Source: Medicago truncatula (Eukaryota; Streptophyta; Magnoliopsida; Fabales; Fabaceae). From it: a stretch of 64,000 nucleotides of DNA. Where the stretch lies: the NCBI RefSeq assembly GCF_003473485.1, contig NC_053045.1, positions 51,440,494-51,504,493 of the forward strand. The letters are read 5' to 3'. The notes beneath the pieces were generated by a model that did no database searches, was not told the DNA's origin, and was given only the letters and a program-made list of their open reading frames with translations. This document shows positions 1 through 10,744 of this stretch, one piece after another. Each line of letters opens with the position of its first letter. The stretch's first letter is position 1. A program made the position numbers and the translations under genes.

Positions 1-119
1 TTTTGTGGTTTGATTGGAACTATTTGTAATTTTGTTTTGTTTCCTTTAGCACTACTTGTGTTAGGGATCAAAACTTTTTGTTAATATATCTCATTTTGAT
101 TTGTTAAAAAAAAAAAAAA
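1..119 (+). mobile_element. 3' tail of a LINE, cut by the window edge
   Basis: A T/G-rich stretch ends in a run of 15 A. It contains the wording 'CACTACTTGTG' and a T-rich tail much like the 3' untranslated end of the L1-type LINE at 28.8-28.97 kb in this window ('GGCACTCCTTGTGCT' before its A-run). I infer that this is the 3' end of another LINE whose body lies outside the window. No coding sequence is visible. Confidence 0.4.
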
Positions 120-1334
120 ACTTATTTTAAGCTTATTTGTTAAAAAAAATATATTTCTATATACAATTAATTGCTATAGAAAAACATATATACGAGCATG
201 TTCTTTCCCCTAGTAGTAGTATATAATGAATGAACAAACAGTAGTGCTATATGGTATGCGACTTTTGTTCGCACAAAATGCACGACATCTTGTTTGCCTT
301 ACAAAATCACCATATATGGGCTCATTTTAAACAAATTTAATATGCTCACAAGAGAATCCTATATATCTATCATTGCATATGATGTTAGTATCACCACCAA
401 CCTCACCGCTTCATATTTGATATCATCATTGCATAAAAAAGAAGGTATAACAACACATGAGAAAGAGAGAGAAATGAAGCATACAAAAACTGAGAAGTGT
501 TGGCAGATGGTGGTTACTACTTGTATACTTTATAGAAATTTAATCTAGCTTGCTGTGTTTTACAAATAAAATAAATAGTCACCATTCGTCTAAATTTGTG
601 CAAGACTCTGTCGTAACATTAAGCATTTTCCATGAACAAATGCTATATACAGCGAATGAAAAAATCGCGAGCACACCACGAATAACTTGATGAAAGTAAA
701 AGGGACCCACTGCAAATGCATTACAGGTGTCGTGATACTCTTGTGAGATGGTATGTCGCGCTATATATCATGAATCATGATCCATAAGGAATATTAAGTT
801 TCGGTGTAATTTTTTCTTCAAATTTTACCGTCATTTTAAACTCATTTATTTACAATTCTATACTTCTTTATCTAATCAAATATTTGAATTTAATCATAAT
901 TTTAAATTTGATATAATCTACCAATTGGGTTAGGTCCAATGGAAGATATTAGACTCTCACAAGATGGTGAGCCAAGATTCAAATTCTTATCAAGAGTAGT
1001 ATCCACATTTAGTGTGTGTGACACATTTTGAATATGATTATCTCTTACCGAGAAAGTTTGTGAGAAACCAAAAAAATTGATCTAATCCTAATATAAATGT
1101 TGAATGAAATATAATATAATCATTAAGTTAATCTTAACAAATTAAATATAAACTAATCACAATTTAAATTTGAAAAGTTAATGTAAATAAATAAAACAAA
1201 AATTACAATACTAAATGTAATTAACTATTATTATTTAAGCACATTTACTTGTTTACTGAGTCAAAACAGTTATATTTTCTTTCAAATGTGCGCAATTGAA
1301 TAGCTATTATTAGGTGACAACTAGGGTATCCATG
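120..1334. other. Intergenic, no gene seen
   Basis: AT-rich sequence with only short, unconvincing reading frames on both strands. No recognisable gene or clear repeat. Confidence 0.6.
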
Positions 1335-1475
1335 GAAGAATGGTGGGTAATTTACCCCAACCAATACACATTAGCCACATAATCACATTTTTAAGTGGTA
1401 TCCATGAACTATCTTGACCACACCAATAAATTGTTCATTTTCATTGGTTGGTGGGTAAATTACCCACCATTCTTC
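1335..1475. repeat. MITE-like inverted repeat
   Basis: The ends GAAGAATGGTGGGTAATTTA and its near-perfect reverse complement (TAAATTACCCACCATTCTTC) face each other about 100 bp apart, giving a small foldback element. No clear target duplication is seen. One diverged arm of the same family seems to recur near 7690-7810 (ATGGGTAATTTA, ATCAACCAATGA, then 'GTGGTCAAGATAG'). Confidence 0.6.
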
Positions 1476-2509
1476 AAAGGTAATCTAGAAAAAACCCTAT
1501 TATTAAGGCTTTATTTTTGCATGACAAAATATTCTTTTACTTGCTTAGAAAAAGTCTTTTTACGGAAACAAATAGGAGTGAAGCTTTTTCTTAATGAGCC
1601 TTTCATCAGTAGCAAGAGAAACACTCGTCTCCCAAAAACATAAACAAAAAATAGTTTTCTCTCCTTTCAAAAAATATTGACTTTCTTGGGTTACATCTGC
1701 TGCTATTTTGAGATAGATTCAAGCTGTTCTGTCACCTCTGATGTGATTAGATCTGGGAAGAACATGTTGTATCCTAGGAGGATGCGTGCTTATGAGGCGA
1801 ATAAATCCCTAAGGACAGTGATTTTGTCACACCTCATGTTATTCAACGGTTTACTACTGTGCAGGTCATCACCGTTAATGACTTATTTGTTTATTTCAAC
1901 ATTACCGACTTCGAATCACTATCCCTCTTATTTATTCCCTTAAATGTTTAATTGATGATTTTATTTATATGATGATTATTATTTATAGAGATAATTTATT
2001 CCTAATTTTTTATGTTTACTTTCAAACTTAATTTTAGTCATGCTAGCTTGAAAGCCGACTATAATTTTCATTCAAGAAAAGCAGATAGACAAGCAAGACT
2101 GTTGTTCCCTTGTTCATGCGAGTACAACATATAAAAGAATATTGAGCTTTGATGTAGTTTTATTTATTTATTTATAAATTTAGTTTACTCTTCATTTGTA
2201 CCATTTTATTTAAAATATTTCCATTTTTACCTAATTCTTAATTTATCATTTTTATCAATTTAAATTTATTAAAAACTTAATTTTAATGTTGATTCAAATC
2301 AAGTCTAATTCTGACGTCAATTTAAACAAATTATGATTCAAATTTGAATTAATAAAAATGTAACTAGCAAAATTAAATAATAAAATTTTGTATAAAATTT
2401 CAAGCTTAATTACATGTTTTTGAATTTGACTGTAGAACTTTGGTCAATCTACAAACTTATTGTAATGTATTTTCTTGGGAAATTTGAGTTTTATATTCCC
2501 TTTACCTTT
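1476..2509. other. Intergenic, no gene seen
   Basis: AT-rich, with scattered short reading frames only. Nothing resembling a known family could be recognised. Confidence 0.55.
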
Positions 2510-2946
2510 AAACACTTTTTTTTTTTTTTTTACGCTAAAGACAATTTCATTAATGAAGGTTTCACAATAAATTAAATGTCAAGACTGCAGAAATATAAGG
2601 TAGAGTCTCTTCGATCCATATGCAATCTACATTTTGCAGAGCATATTTAGCTAAATAATGAGAAATTTGGTTTGCTTCATGCCTAACATGCCGAAAATTT
2701 AAACCGCGAAAGCAACCGTTAAAACTAATACAATCTCCAATAATAGAGCCGACATAGGTGGGAGATTGTTGATGAGCATTCAACGCCAGAACCACGTTAG
2801 AAGCATCGGATTCTGCTATAAGATCTAGAAAAGACATGTCTTTTGCAAATTCAAACCCTTCCGTATAGCTAAAACTTCTGCAACCTCTGAATCTGGTAAT
2901 GAAAATACTTGCCAGCAACTAGCAACATCCACATCTTCAAACACTT
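2510..2946 (-). mobile_element. 5'-truncated LINE insertion with RNase H domain
   Basis: An A-tail on the minus strand (a T-run at 2516-2532) and a coding remnant (2562-2918) are bounded by the octamer AAACACTT at 2510-2517 and 2939-2946, a likely target-site duplication. This fits target-primed insertion of a heavily 5'-truncated L1-type element. The left copy of the duplication merges with the T-run, so its true length is uncertain. Confidence 0.6.
2562..2918 (-). pseudogene. RNase H-like (RVT_3 type) fragment of a LINE ORF2
   Basis: About 110 residues read without a stop and resemble the C-terminal RNase H-like domain found after the reverse transcriptase in many plant LINEs. The frame holds 'LIAESDASNVV', matching the central acidic 'E-x-D' segment, and near the end 'VRHEANQISHYLAKYAL', the usual 'R.xN..AH.LA..A' helix with Ser in place of Ala. 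The reverse transcriptase part is missing because the insertion is 5'-truncated. It is a relic and is not expected to make a functional enzyme. Confidence 0.7.
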
Positions 2947-3587
2947 GAGAGTGATGAGTTGTGTGATACAAATCTTTTTAAAGGTTTGATTGCATGAAAC
3001 TTGAGTCTCTAATTGGCATTCTTTTGATACTTCCTGAAAATTGAAAATAATGTTGTCTAAGTAACTTTTGTTCCTGGTGTCTGACTTGGTTAAGCTCTTT
3101 GTTCTTGGTTTTCATCTTTGAGTCAAACTTTGCTTTAGGAAAAGCGAAGGTTTGGCGTGGGGGAATTGTATTTCCATTTATCCTTGTTTGTTCCTCATAT
3201 ATGCAGAATTGTATTTCCTTTTCCTTTTTAATAGAATGATTATATGTCTTGACCAACAAAAAAAAAAAAAAAAGAATGATTATATGCAACTAAGTTCTTA
3301 GTAAAGGCAATGGTTGATCTTTTACCAATTTAATTATATTTCTCTCTTTAATAACTAGATAGCATAACTATAGCATTCCTTAAAAAAAAACATAACTATA
3401 GCAATAATTGTAAAGAGAGATTGGACCGACCATAATCCAATCTCATATTTAATCAATATTTAGTTATGAGTCTGATGGTTCTTAATGCTTTTTCTAATTG
3501 ATTATCTTGCATGGACATGAAAGTAACTGATTAGAAGAAAGAATGGAGTTTATGGCACCAAAACCGGCAACATCAAAGCATCAACAA
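2947..3587. other. Intergenic, no gene seen
   Basis: AT-rich. It contains a T/A-run near 3258-3273. No recognisable gene. Confidence 0.5.
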
Positions 3588-3955
3588 GTTTTTAAGATCA
3601 AGTTGCGCCATTTCATTGGTGCCAACATCTAACCACAGAGGGAGAATCAGATTCAACCTTATTGAGTCTCAGGTTTTCCTGTTGGTCAACTCCAAATAAA
3701 AGAGTTACTTCCACAACAGGTTGAAGCTTCAAAGTTTACCTGGACTGCCATGTATAGGAAACAACATAAGGACATTGCCCAAGAAGTTGTGGCAAAGAGG
3801 CATAGAGCTACCAAAAAGCCTTACTCAAGGTCTATTGTTGGTGCTACTTTGGAATTGATCCAGAAGAAATGATCAGAGAAGCCAAAGGTTTGGGATGCTG
3901 CTAGAGAAGCTTTACTTTGTGAAATTAAAGAGAGGGTGGAGACAGTATGTATAAA
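3588..3955 (+). pseudogene. Ribosomal protein eL24 processed pseudogene
   Basis: Reading the plus strand across frames recovers most of cytosolic large-subunit protein eL24. A diverged N-terminus (zinc-ribbon region, 'GAN' for 'GAK') is followed by '[18 protein letters not shown]'. After a frame change come '[20 protein letters not shown]', '[21 protein letters not shown]' and 'EKPKVWDAAREALLCEIKER'. Stops interrupt the frame at 'GANI*', 'NSK*' and 'QKK*', and at least one frameshift is present. No introns break the copy, although plant eL24 genes are normally spliced, so this looks like an mRNA-derived pseudogene. The parent gene is not in the window. Confidence 0.85.
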
Positions 3956-4770
3956 TCATAAGTATTTTAGCGGATATAATTGCTGTAGGTGAAATCAAAC
4001 GCCTTAGTATTTTATTCAGAAAAATTCAAACATTCAATATGATTGTCTAGATAACATAAACACTCGATTAGTTTGGTAATCACACACCACTTTATATTTC
4101 ATATTATAATACAGGATTAAGTAATAGGATCTCTAACTGAAATCCCTAGGGATGAGACACCGTTTTTGCAACACTAACAGTTCGAACTATAGATATTGAA
4201 CATGCGTGGATCGTGGTAGTGTTTTTTTCTTCCATCTAAATTTTCTCTAAATTGTATCAAAGCAAAAAGCACCACTTAATAAATTAGTAGAAGAGTAGTT
4301 TGAGTTCAGATCAATGTGAAAATGTTGCTTCATCTGATCCATTGCAAAAAATGTCATTTTCAGGACAGCAGAAAAGAAATGAAAAAATTAAAGTTGAAAT
4401 GGTAGAACAATAACAGTTTCATCACTTTCAGAAGCATCAAGTGATAAAAAAAAAGAGTAAAAAGAGGGGAGGTTTAATTAATTTAACAGTACCCAACATA
4501 CTTAACCTTGTATTCCTTTTATTCTATCGTTGCTCATAAGTATAAAAACATAGCTAAAACAAGGCTCAGTGAACACTGATCAATCAACATGTATCTAATC
4601 TCATAAAGCAGCATAAAATAAAATAATATAAAACAAAGATATGTTGATGTGTCAAAGCACAAAACAACCAATAGACTATCCAAACCTAAAAACCAAGACA
4701 AATTCAAAGGAACAAATAATCTGATAAACACTCATAAACTGAAACTCATTTTTGACAAACTTGACGAACC
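3956..4770. other. Intergenic, including the probable 3' flank of PB1 gene 1
   Basis: AT-rich. At 4580-4700 there is a block (CTCATAAAGC...AAATAATATAAAACAAAGATATG, then GTCAAAGCACAAAA) that recurs just downstream of the other PB1 genes (8090-8150, 11740-11830, 16355-16420, 23350-23420). It probably belongs to the shared 3' UTR/poly(A) region of the duplicated unit. Confidence 0.5.
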
Positions 4771-6700
4771 CTACCAAAACCAACCTTTACTAACGGATGG
4801 AGGCGGGGGTGGAGGTTGGACGACTTGGACATTTGGTTTAGCGAAAATAATCGCTGATAACAACCCAACCCAAGCCACAAAAGCAGAACCATAATATATT
4901 GCTTCTTCCTTCTGCATTAGTTTGCAGACAGATTTATGGATCATATTTCTCCATTGAGAGAATTTCAATGGCAAGATTCCATTCTCATTCTCGCGAACAT
5001 AAATTCTCCAGAATTTGTATCGTTGGTTCATCAGGTCATTCAAATCATTATCATCCACAAGATTCACCATCTCGGCATCTTCATCAACATAGCTCAGAGT
5101 GAATTTTGCATCATCAGTAAAATAAAAAATAGACCTTATCTTAGCCCTCAAACCAGCCATATCGAGATCAATCTGGTTATTGTCATCCACAGAAACATTG
5201 AAGCGCCTGTAGGCATCTCCAAATCTCACCTGAACAGAAATAAATAATAAGTGACATGATACCACGAATCCAATTCCTAACATACCGTAAAGTTCTAAAA
5301 GAATAATGAAATAGGTTAGGAGCCAGACATAAAGGTGTTTCACATTGGCTTGTTTTATGATACTAGATTAAATTGCAGGTTATTAATTTAACACATACAA
5401 TAATAACTCCAGAAGTAACATGTTTGAAAAGTACAAACTAATGGAAACCTGCAATAAACATTCCTGCAAACAGAACCTTAGAAGATATGTTTAATCATCC
5501 TAAATAAATTAGGAATGCCAATAACATACATCACAAATCACAAAGTAGAAATCTATACCAACTATGTTGCAATTCATAAGTTTACCTTTCTCTTACTTCT
5601 TCCACTCTAATCCCTACCAAATTTGTTATTTTTCAATAGCTGGCTACAATTAAGTAGTCAAGTATGTCTAAGAGAACCATTTTAAAGACAAACACCGATA
5701 TAATCTAAATATATTAACATGTCGCACTAAACTTCTCACTTTTTCGAATCAGTTGATAATGTTTAAGGGAGCCTGTTAGGTAGAAACATGTGAGATTGTT
5801 CTTCAGCATGCCCAATCTTTTACAAAATAAATAAATAATTGAGCGATAGATCCTCTTCATTCTTAACCCTTCTGCCTCACAATTTTTACTGAAAAAACCA
5901 TGCCTTGATCAGATCGACTTACATCGCAAGTTCTAATATATAACCTACTCAAACCAATTACTTGGCCAATTAACAAGTCAAATTAGCCAGACCATATAGC
6001 ATTGCTTCTAGTGACTTTCTCAAGGGTGTGAAGTGAGAAGATCATACAAGGTATACATCTTTATCTAAACACTAAGGTGTGTTTGAATAGAATGATATGG
6101 TATTCCATTGTTTGGACATTCTAAAAACTGATAGAATGAAAAGGAAACTGATGCCATCCTTATAATGAGACCTCTGTTTCATTCCTCTTCATTGGATGAT
6201 TAAATACCCTAAATTTCTAAAAGAATAATGAAATAGGTCAGGAGTACTGGCGCAGCAGAAGTTTCTTGCTGTTCAAGATGCCAAGGAAGTTTCTCGTTGT
6301 TCTAATCGAAACCTTAAATAAACATTCCTGCAAACAGAACCTAAAAAGATATGCCTAATCTATGAACCATGAAAACAGACATGGACACCAGATATGACAA
6401 GGATATTGACACGTCGACATCAATAATAATTTTGAGAGAATGACATAATTTAATGTAATCATGAGTTGGTGTCGGGACACAGAATAAATAATAATGTGAA
6501 TAACATACATCAGATGCAAATAAAACGTCATTTCCACCATGAAATATAACTAGCTAATTGACTAAAAGCAGTGCATGCATGGCATAGCAAAGATAACTTT
6601 ATAAAAAAGGAAAGCGAATTGAAATTAAAATAATAAAACGAAAATAAGAAAGAAAGTGGAAAATTGAGATCGTAACCTTGACCGCGAAAGAAGAAACCAT
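4771..6700 (-). CDS. NBR1-like PB1 domain membrane protein, copy 1
   Basis: Exons 6677-6700 (MVSSFAVK) and 4771-5229, joined through a GT...AG intron in phase 0, give about 160 aa. Residues about 4-88 form a PB1 domain close to that of plant NBR1: the basic lysine K8, 'VRFGDAYRRFNV', and the acidic OPCA loop 'DEDAEMVNLVDDNDLNDLM'. The rest is a linker ('FSQWRNMIHKSV'), one predicted membrane segment (about 118-138, 'AIYYGSAFVAWVGLLSAIIF') and a six-proline tail ending SKGWFW. PB1 domains mediate front-to-back binding or polymerisation. Membrane anchoring suggests a C-tail-anchored adaptor, which is inference. The ZZ, FW and UBA domains of NBR1 are absent. The nearest relative is copy 3. The intron end next to exon 1 (about 6531-6610) resembles that of copies 2 and 5, which supports duplication of the whole unit. 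Confidence 0.82.
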
Positions 6701-6767
6701 AGCTATGAAGATGAAAAGAAGTGTAGCAATTAGCCGATAAACACACTCACTCTCTGAAGCAGAGTGG

Positions 6768-6801
6768 TATATATAATGCTCTGTTTGGCTTTTCCAACAA
6801 G
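6768..6801 (-). promoter_or_regulatory. TATA box and conserved upstream block, PB1 copy 1
   Basis: On the minus strand an A/T core (TTATATATA, 6768-6776) lies about 70 nt upstream of the ATG. Just upstream is CTTGTTGGAAAAGCCAA (6785-6801), which is identical upstream of copy 2 and has one change in copy 3. A second partial copy (TTTCTTGTTGGAAAAGT) lies at about 6815-6831. Confidence 0.6.
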
Positions 6802-8304
6802 CAATATTCTTTTACTTTTCCAACAAGAAATTTCTTTTCCTTTGATAGTATTACTTCTTGAAGTCACATATTAGATCTAGGACAATCTGAAATATTTATA
6901 TTTTGGTACATAATATAATATATTTTGTACTCAATATAGTATATTTTGGTATTCAATTGAGATATTTTTGTACTAGATCTAATGTTAGAATTACTTAATT
7001 CTAAAGTAATGATGTATTACGTTTCCAAAGTTTATCACTTATTAATTGTGAATTTTCTCTATAAATAGATAACTCATAGTGCATTTCACACACCAAAGAG
7101 TTCTATTGAGTTGTCAAGTACTCTTTCTCTCTTCCCCCTTGTGTTAACGAGCTATTATTCTTCTCATCTTCTTTTTCTGTCCTTTCGGAATTAAGGGTGT
7201 TCTTAAAACCTTAGTCATTATTCGGTATAATGTCCTTTTAGAATTAAAAAGGGTCTTAAGAGCATGGCCCCTTCAATTATTTATGTCCATTTAGAATAAA
7301 TAATATTTTAAGATCATAGTCCATTTTCGGTATATTAAGAATGATCTTAAAAATATATTCTTCTTCAATTCTTGGAGATGTTAAAAGTTAGATCGATAGT
7401 AACACCATATTTGAATGGTCACAATACCATAGTAGAGTAGTCATAATACCATAATTGATTGATTTCAATATTAAAAGAATAGTCTCAGTAACTATATTTA
7501 AGGTGTCATTTTCGAACAATTTTCTACGGTGCAGTAGTAAAATAACAAATTTTCACAAAAAAAAAAAAAAAAAACGTTCATAATTTACAAACGTTATCAC
7601 AATGAAAAAAAATGTAAAGATAGATACTCACCAACCAATATAAGGAATATTATGTTTCGGTGTAATTTTTTTTTGGTTTTTTCTAGATTACTTTCAAAGA
7701 ACCATGGGTAATTTATCGATCAACCAATGAAATGAGCAATTTATTAGTGTGGTCAAGATAGTTTGTACCACTTAAAAAAGTGTTCATGTGTAACCTAAGT
7801 GGTCAAGATAGTTTTTTTCTTTGGAGTTTCTATGTAATTATAAAAACAGAATGTTTGTAAATTAGTAGAAGAATGATTTATGAGTTCAGATCAATGTGAA
7901 AAGGTTGCATCATCTGTTCCTTTGTAAAAAAAATGTCGTTTCAAGGACAGCAGCAAAAGAAAAGAAAAAGTTTAAGACTGACATAAATTATGAAATCAAC
8001 AGTTTCATCTCATCAGCAGTATCAAGTGATTACCTACTTCAAACAAGGCTTAATCAACATTAATGAAATCAACACCATGCATCTCATAAAGCATAAAATA
8101 AAATAATATTAAACAAAGCTAATTTGATGAGTCAAAGCACAAAAACATCCAATTACTAACTATCCAAACATAAAAACTCAAAGGAACCAATAAGCTGCTA
8201 AACACTTATTTGTCTAATAGTTCTTTATCGATACGTTGAGACCATCATACTCTCTTGAGGATGAAAGACTTAACAAGGAGGTTCGAAACTGCAACTCATT
8301 TTTT
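6802..8304. other. Intergenic; possible LTR-like piece
   Basis: No gene is seen. Around 6960-7560 there is a plus-strand TATAAATAG (7061-7069) followed by a leader-like CT-rich stretch and repeated 'TTCGGTATAATGTCC/TTTAGAATTAA' wording, suggestive of a solo LTR remnant, but no paired ends were found. At 7690-7810 there is a diverged arm of the MITE family seen at 1335-1475. The last 200 bp carry the shared PB1-gene 3' flank. Confidence 0.35.
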
Positions 8305-9606
8305 TTAAACCTGATAGACCCTATCTAAACCAACCTTTCCTAACGGCGGGTTGGACGAAAGTGGTTTCGACGGGTAGGATGGATTAGACATTTGATTAAC
8401 TAAACATAATCGTTGAACACATCTCGACCACAAATCTAGACCCAAAATATAAAAAAAAATACTCCAGGCATATCTAGTGATCTTTTTTCTCAATACATTG
8501 TCATCTACTTCAATTCTCAAGAATTCTAATTTCTGCCTCATCATGTCATCCAAATCATCATCATCCACAAGATTCACCAAGTCACCCTCTTCATCAACAT
8601 ATCTCAGACTGAAATTTACATCTGCATTAAAAATGAAATATGACCGTATCTTAGCCCTCAACTCAACCATGTTAATATTCCTTTGATTATTCTCATCCAC
8701 ACGAACATGAAAGTGCATGACGGTATTTTCAAATTTCACCTGCACAAATATAATAAGCGACACGATATTAAGTCCAGAAACTCATGATATTTTTTAGGCT
8801 TATATGTATTTTTTGTCCCTCTATTTTATCTAACTTAATGCATTTTTAGTTTCTATATTTTACCTTGAAAGGATTTTAGTCACCATTTTTTGGGACAGAA
8901 ATCAACACTTTTGAGGTTAAAAATTTGGGTTAGAACCAAAATTGCAAAGATCTGTAAAAATTAGAGAGAAAATCAATTTTAAAATGAGAATTAAAATAAA
9001 GTTTTAGTTCAAATAAAGAGCAAAAGTGCATAATTTGATGAAGTGACGATATATATCCAAATTCTGTTTCATGAAACCCACGTTTCAGGGAAAAAGCAAA
9101 TAATACATATGGAAACCTAATTAAACTAATAACATGCAATGTATCACTTGCGATTCAATTGACACAGTTTCATGAGTATTCCTTTTTTTATTTTATTTTA
9201 TTTATTTATTTAAAGCTAACTGAACCCATCATAATTGACACAATCGAACTTAATACTTCGAGAAGGAGCACACTCCCATTATAATTCCTAAATAGGGGTA
9301 GCAATTGTATTCATTGTTCTACTATCCATCCGATTCGTCTATCAAACTAAAAATTAGTTAACGAATTTAATCCAATCATTAAATAGATGGATTAAATTCA
9401 TTATATGGTTGTTTTTAATTTCCACCGTGAAATAAAACTAGCTAATTGACTAAAAGCAGTGCATGCATGACGTAGCAAAAATAACTTTACAAAAAAGAAA
9501 AACGAATTGAAAGCAAAATAATAAAACGTAAATTAGAAAGAAATGGGAAAATTGAGAACGGAACCTTAATCACCAAAGGAACCTTAATCAGCAAAGAAGA
9601 ATCCAT
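8305..9606 (-). CDS. NBR1-like PB1 protein, copy 2 (C-terminus degraded)
   Basis: Exon 1 is 9583-9606 (MDSSLLIK) and exon 2 is 8305-8739, giving about 152 aa. A second in-frame donor 18 nt further on (exon 1 then 9565-9606) would add PLVIK and a second lysine, for 158 aa. The PB1 domain is present: K8, 'VKFENTVMHFHVRVDENNQ' and OPCA 'DEEGDLVNLVDDDDLDDMM'. After 'LRIEVDDN' the linker is shortened and no convincing 20-residue membrane segment remains (only 'WSIFFYILGLDLW'). The tail 'SNPSYPSKPLSSNPPLGKVG' corresponds to another reading frame of the copy 4 tail, so a frameshift has occurred. It could be a soluble PB1-only protein or a decaying gene. Whether it is expressed is unknown. Confidence 0.65.
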
Positions 9607-9673
9607 AGTTATGAAGATGAAAGGAAGTGTCGCAATTAGCCGATAAAGACACTCGCTCTCTGAAGCAGAGAGT

Positions 9674-9715
9674 GATATAATATGTGTGTATGATGCGTTT
9701 GGCTTTTCCAACAAG
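9674..9715 (-). promoter_or_regulatory. TATA box and conserved upstream block, PB1 copy 2
   Basis: An A/T-rich core (9675-9683) lies about 70 nt upstream of the ATG. The block CTTGTTGGAAAAGCCAA (9699-9715) is identical to that of copy 1 and similarly spaced. The CACTCT following the TATA core is also shared by copies 1-4. Confidence 0.55.
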
Positions 9716-9844
9716 AAATTATTTTCTTACTTTTTATTTTAAAGTGAAGCAACTTTTTTTTTCTTCTCTCGTTTTGCAAACATGAATACAAAGAGGATCT
9801 CCACCACCAATAAACAACCCCAAATAAGTAAATAAGTAGAGGGA

Positions 9845-10050
9845 AAATTACTATTTCTAGGATGAGGAGTTCTCTTTCTAACACCCTCTCTCTAACACTC
9901 ACTTTCTTATTGGCTGAAATTCATGTGGGTACCACACATTGAAAATGGATCCCACATAAAGTGGTGAGACCCACATGAGTTTCACCCAATAGGAGAGTGA
10001 CTGCTAGGGAGAGTGCTAGAAAGAGAGTGTTCCTAGCATTTCTCTTTTCT
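9845..10050. repeat. MITE, about 205 bp near-palindrome
   Basis: The left half (CTAGGATGAGGAGTTCTCTT...TTGGCTGAAATTCATGTGGG) is mirrored by the right half (CCCACATGAGTTTCACCCAA...AGAGTGTTCCTAGCATTTCTC). This gives a foldback with arms of about 95 bp. A related but diverged element lies at 44797-45013. Confidence 0.65.
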
Positions 10051-10101
10051 ACAATTCATTACTGGTGTTGCTTCATGCAACCACGAGTTTGTTACATTCA
10101 C

Positions 10102-10281
10102 TCACTTTAACATATTCTTGTGAAAATTAACTTTTAATCCCGACATCACTTCAAACAAAATTAGATTCGCTTTCATGGCTCGCAAATTAGACCAACTTTT
10201 CTTTCCTCCTAACAAAAGTGTATCGTCAACAAATTGCAAGTGAGAACTGTTGACTGAAGTATTCTGATCCACCTTATAACA
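10102..10281 (-). pseudogene. LINE reverse transcriptase fragment
   Basis: About 60 residues read as 'CYKVDQNTSVNSSHLQFVDD', then TLLLGGKKSWSNLRAMKANL and 'LFEVMSGLKVNFHKNMLK'. This is the catalytic-motif region (F-V-D-D, normally FADD) of an L1-type reverse transcriptase, collinear with 27.17-27.34 kb of the LINE in this window. The frame stays open further upstream, but that part is not LINE-like. It is an isolated relic. Confidence 0.75.
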
Positions 10282-10571
10282 AAAAATTGGAGAAAAAAAC
10301 AAATCGATAGAACAAACAAAACAAATTGAGAAATTTTTGTTTTGAAACTCACAACTATTGATTGAATTAAACAAAAATATGTCAAAAAAACACATTCGGG
10401 AAAAAATTGGGAACCCAGGGCAACAAATACATGAAAAAATTGGGATCAAAAGGTACAATCCATGCATAAAATATTGGAATTGGGAACAAACAATGGTAAA
10501 TGATGCAATAAAACTATTGGTTGCAATGACTCCAAAAAGCCAATCGATGATCACCAATGCAATGAAGCATT

Positions 10572-10744
10572 TGGTTGCAATGAAATCTTTTTTTTTTTTT
10601 TTTTCAAATATCCTAGTGGCTAGAGTTCACACAATTTAATTGTGGAGAAGTGGAGTGTCCGGGTTCGAACCCCGGCCCCTGCATATAAAGTGCAATATCC
10701 CTACCAACTGAGTTAAGCTCACGGGGATGGTTGCAATGAAATCT
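10572..10744 (-). mobile_element. tRNA-derived SINE with 17-bp target duplication
   Basis: The element body (10589-10727, minus strand) has an A-box-like 'TTAACTCAGTTGGTAGGG' and a perfect B-box 'GGTTCGAACCC', followed by 'CCACTTCTCCACAATTAAAT' and an A-tail. TGGTTGCAATGAAATCT is duplicated exactly at 10572-10588 and 10728-10744. The intact duplication implies a fairly recent insertion. Confidence 0.9.

Noticed and set aside
6960..7560. A complete LTR retrotransposon
   Set aside because: Only one LTR-like piece with a TATA box can be seen. No second LTR, primer-binding site, gag or pol was found.
10102..10557. A single 151-aa gene
   Set aside because: Only the last 60 residues match a LINE reverse transcriptase. 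The upstream half is unrelated noncoding sequence.
10589..10727. Sequence resembling a tRNA gene (A and B boxes)
   Set aside because: It has an A-tail, flanking target duplications and no foldable acceptor stem or anticodon arm. It is a SINE, as are the other A/B-box copies.
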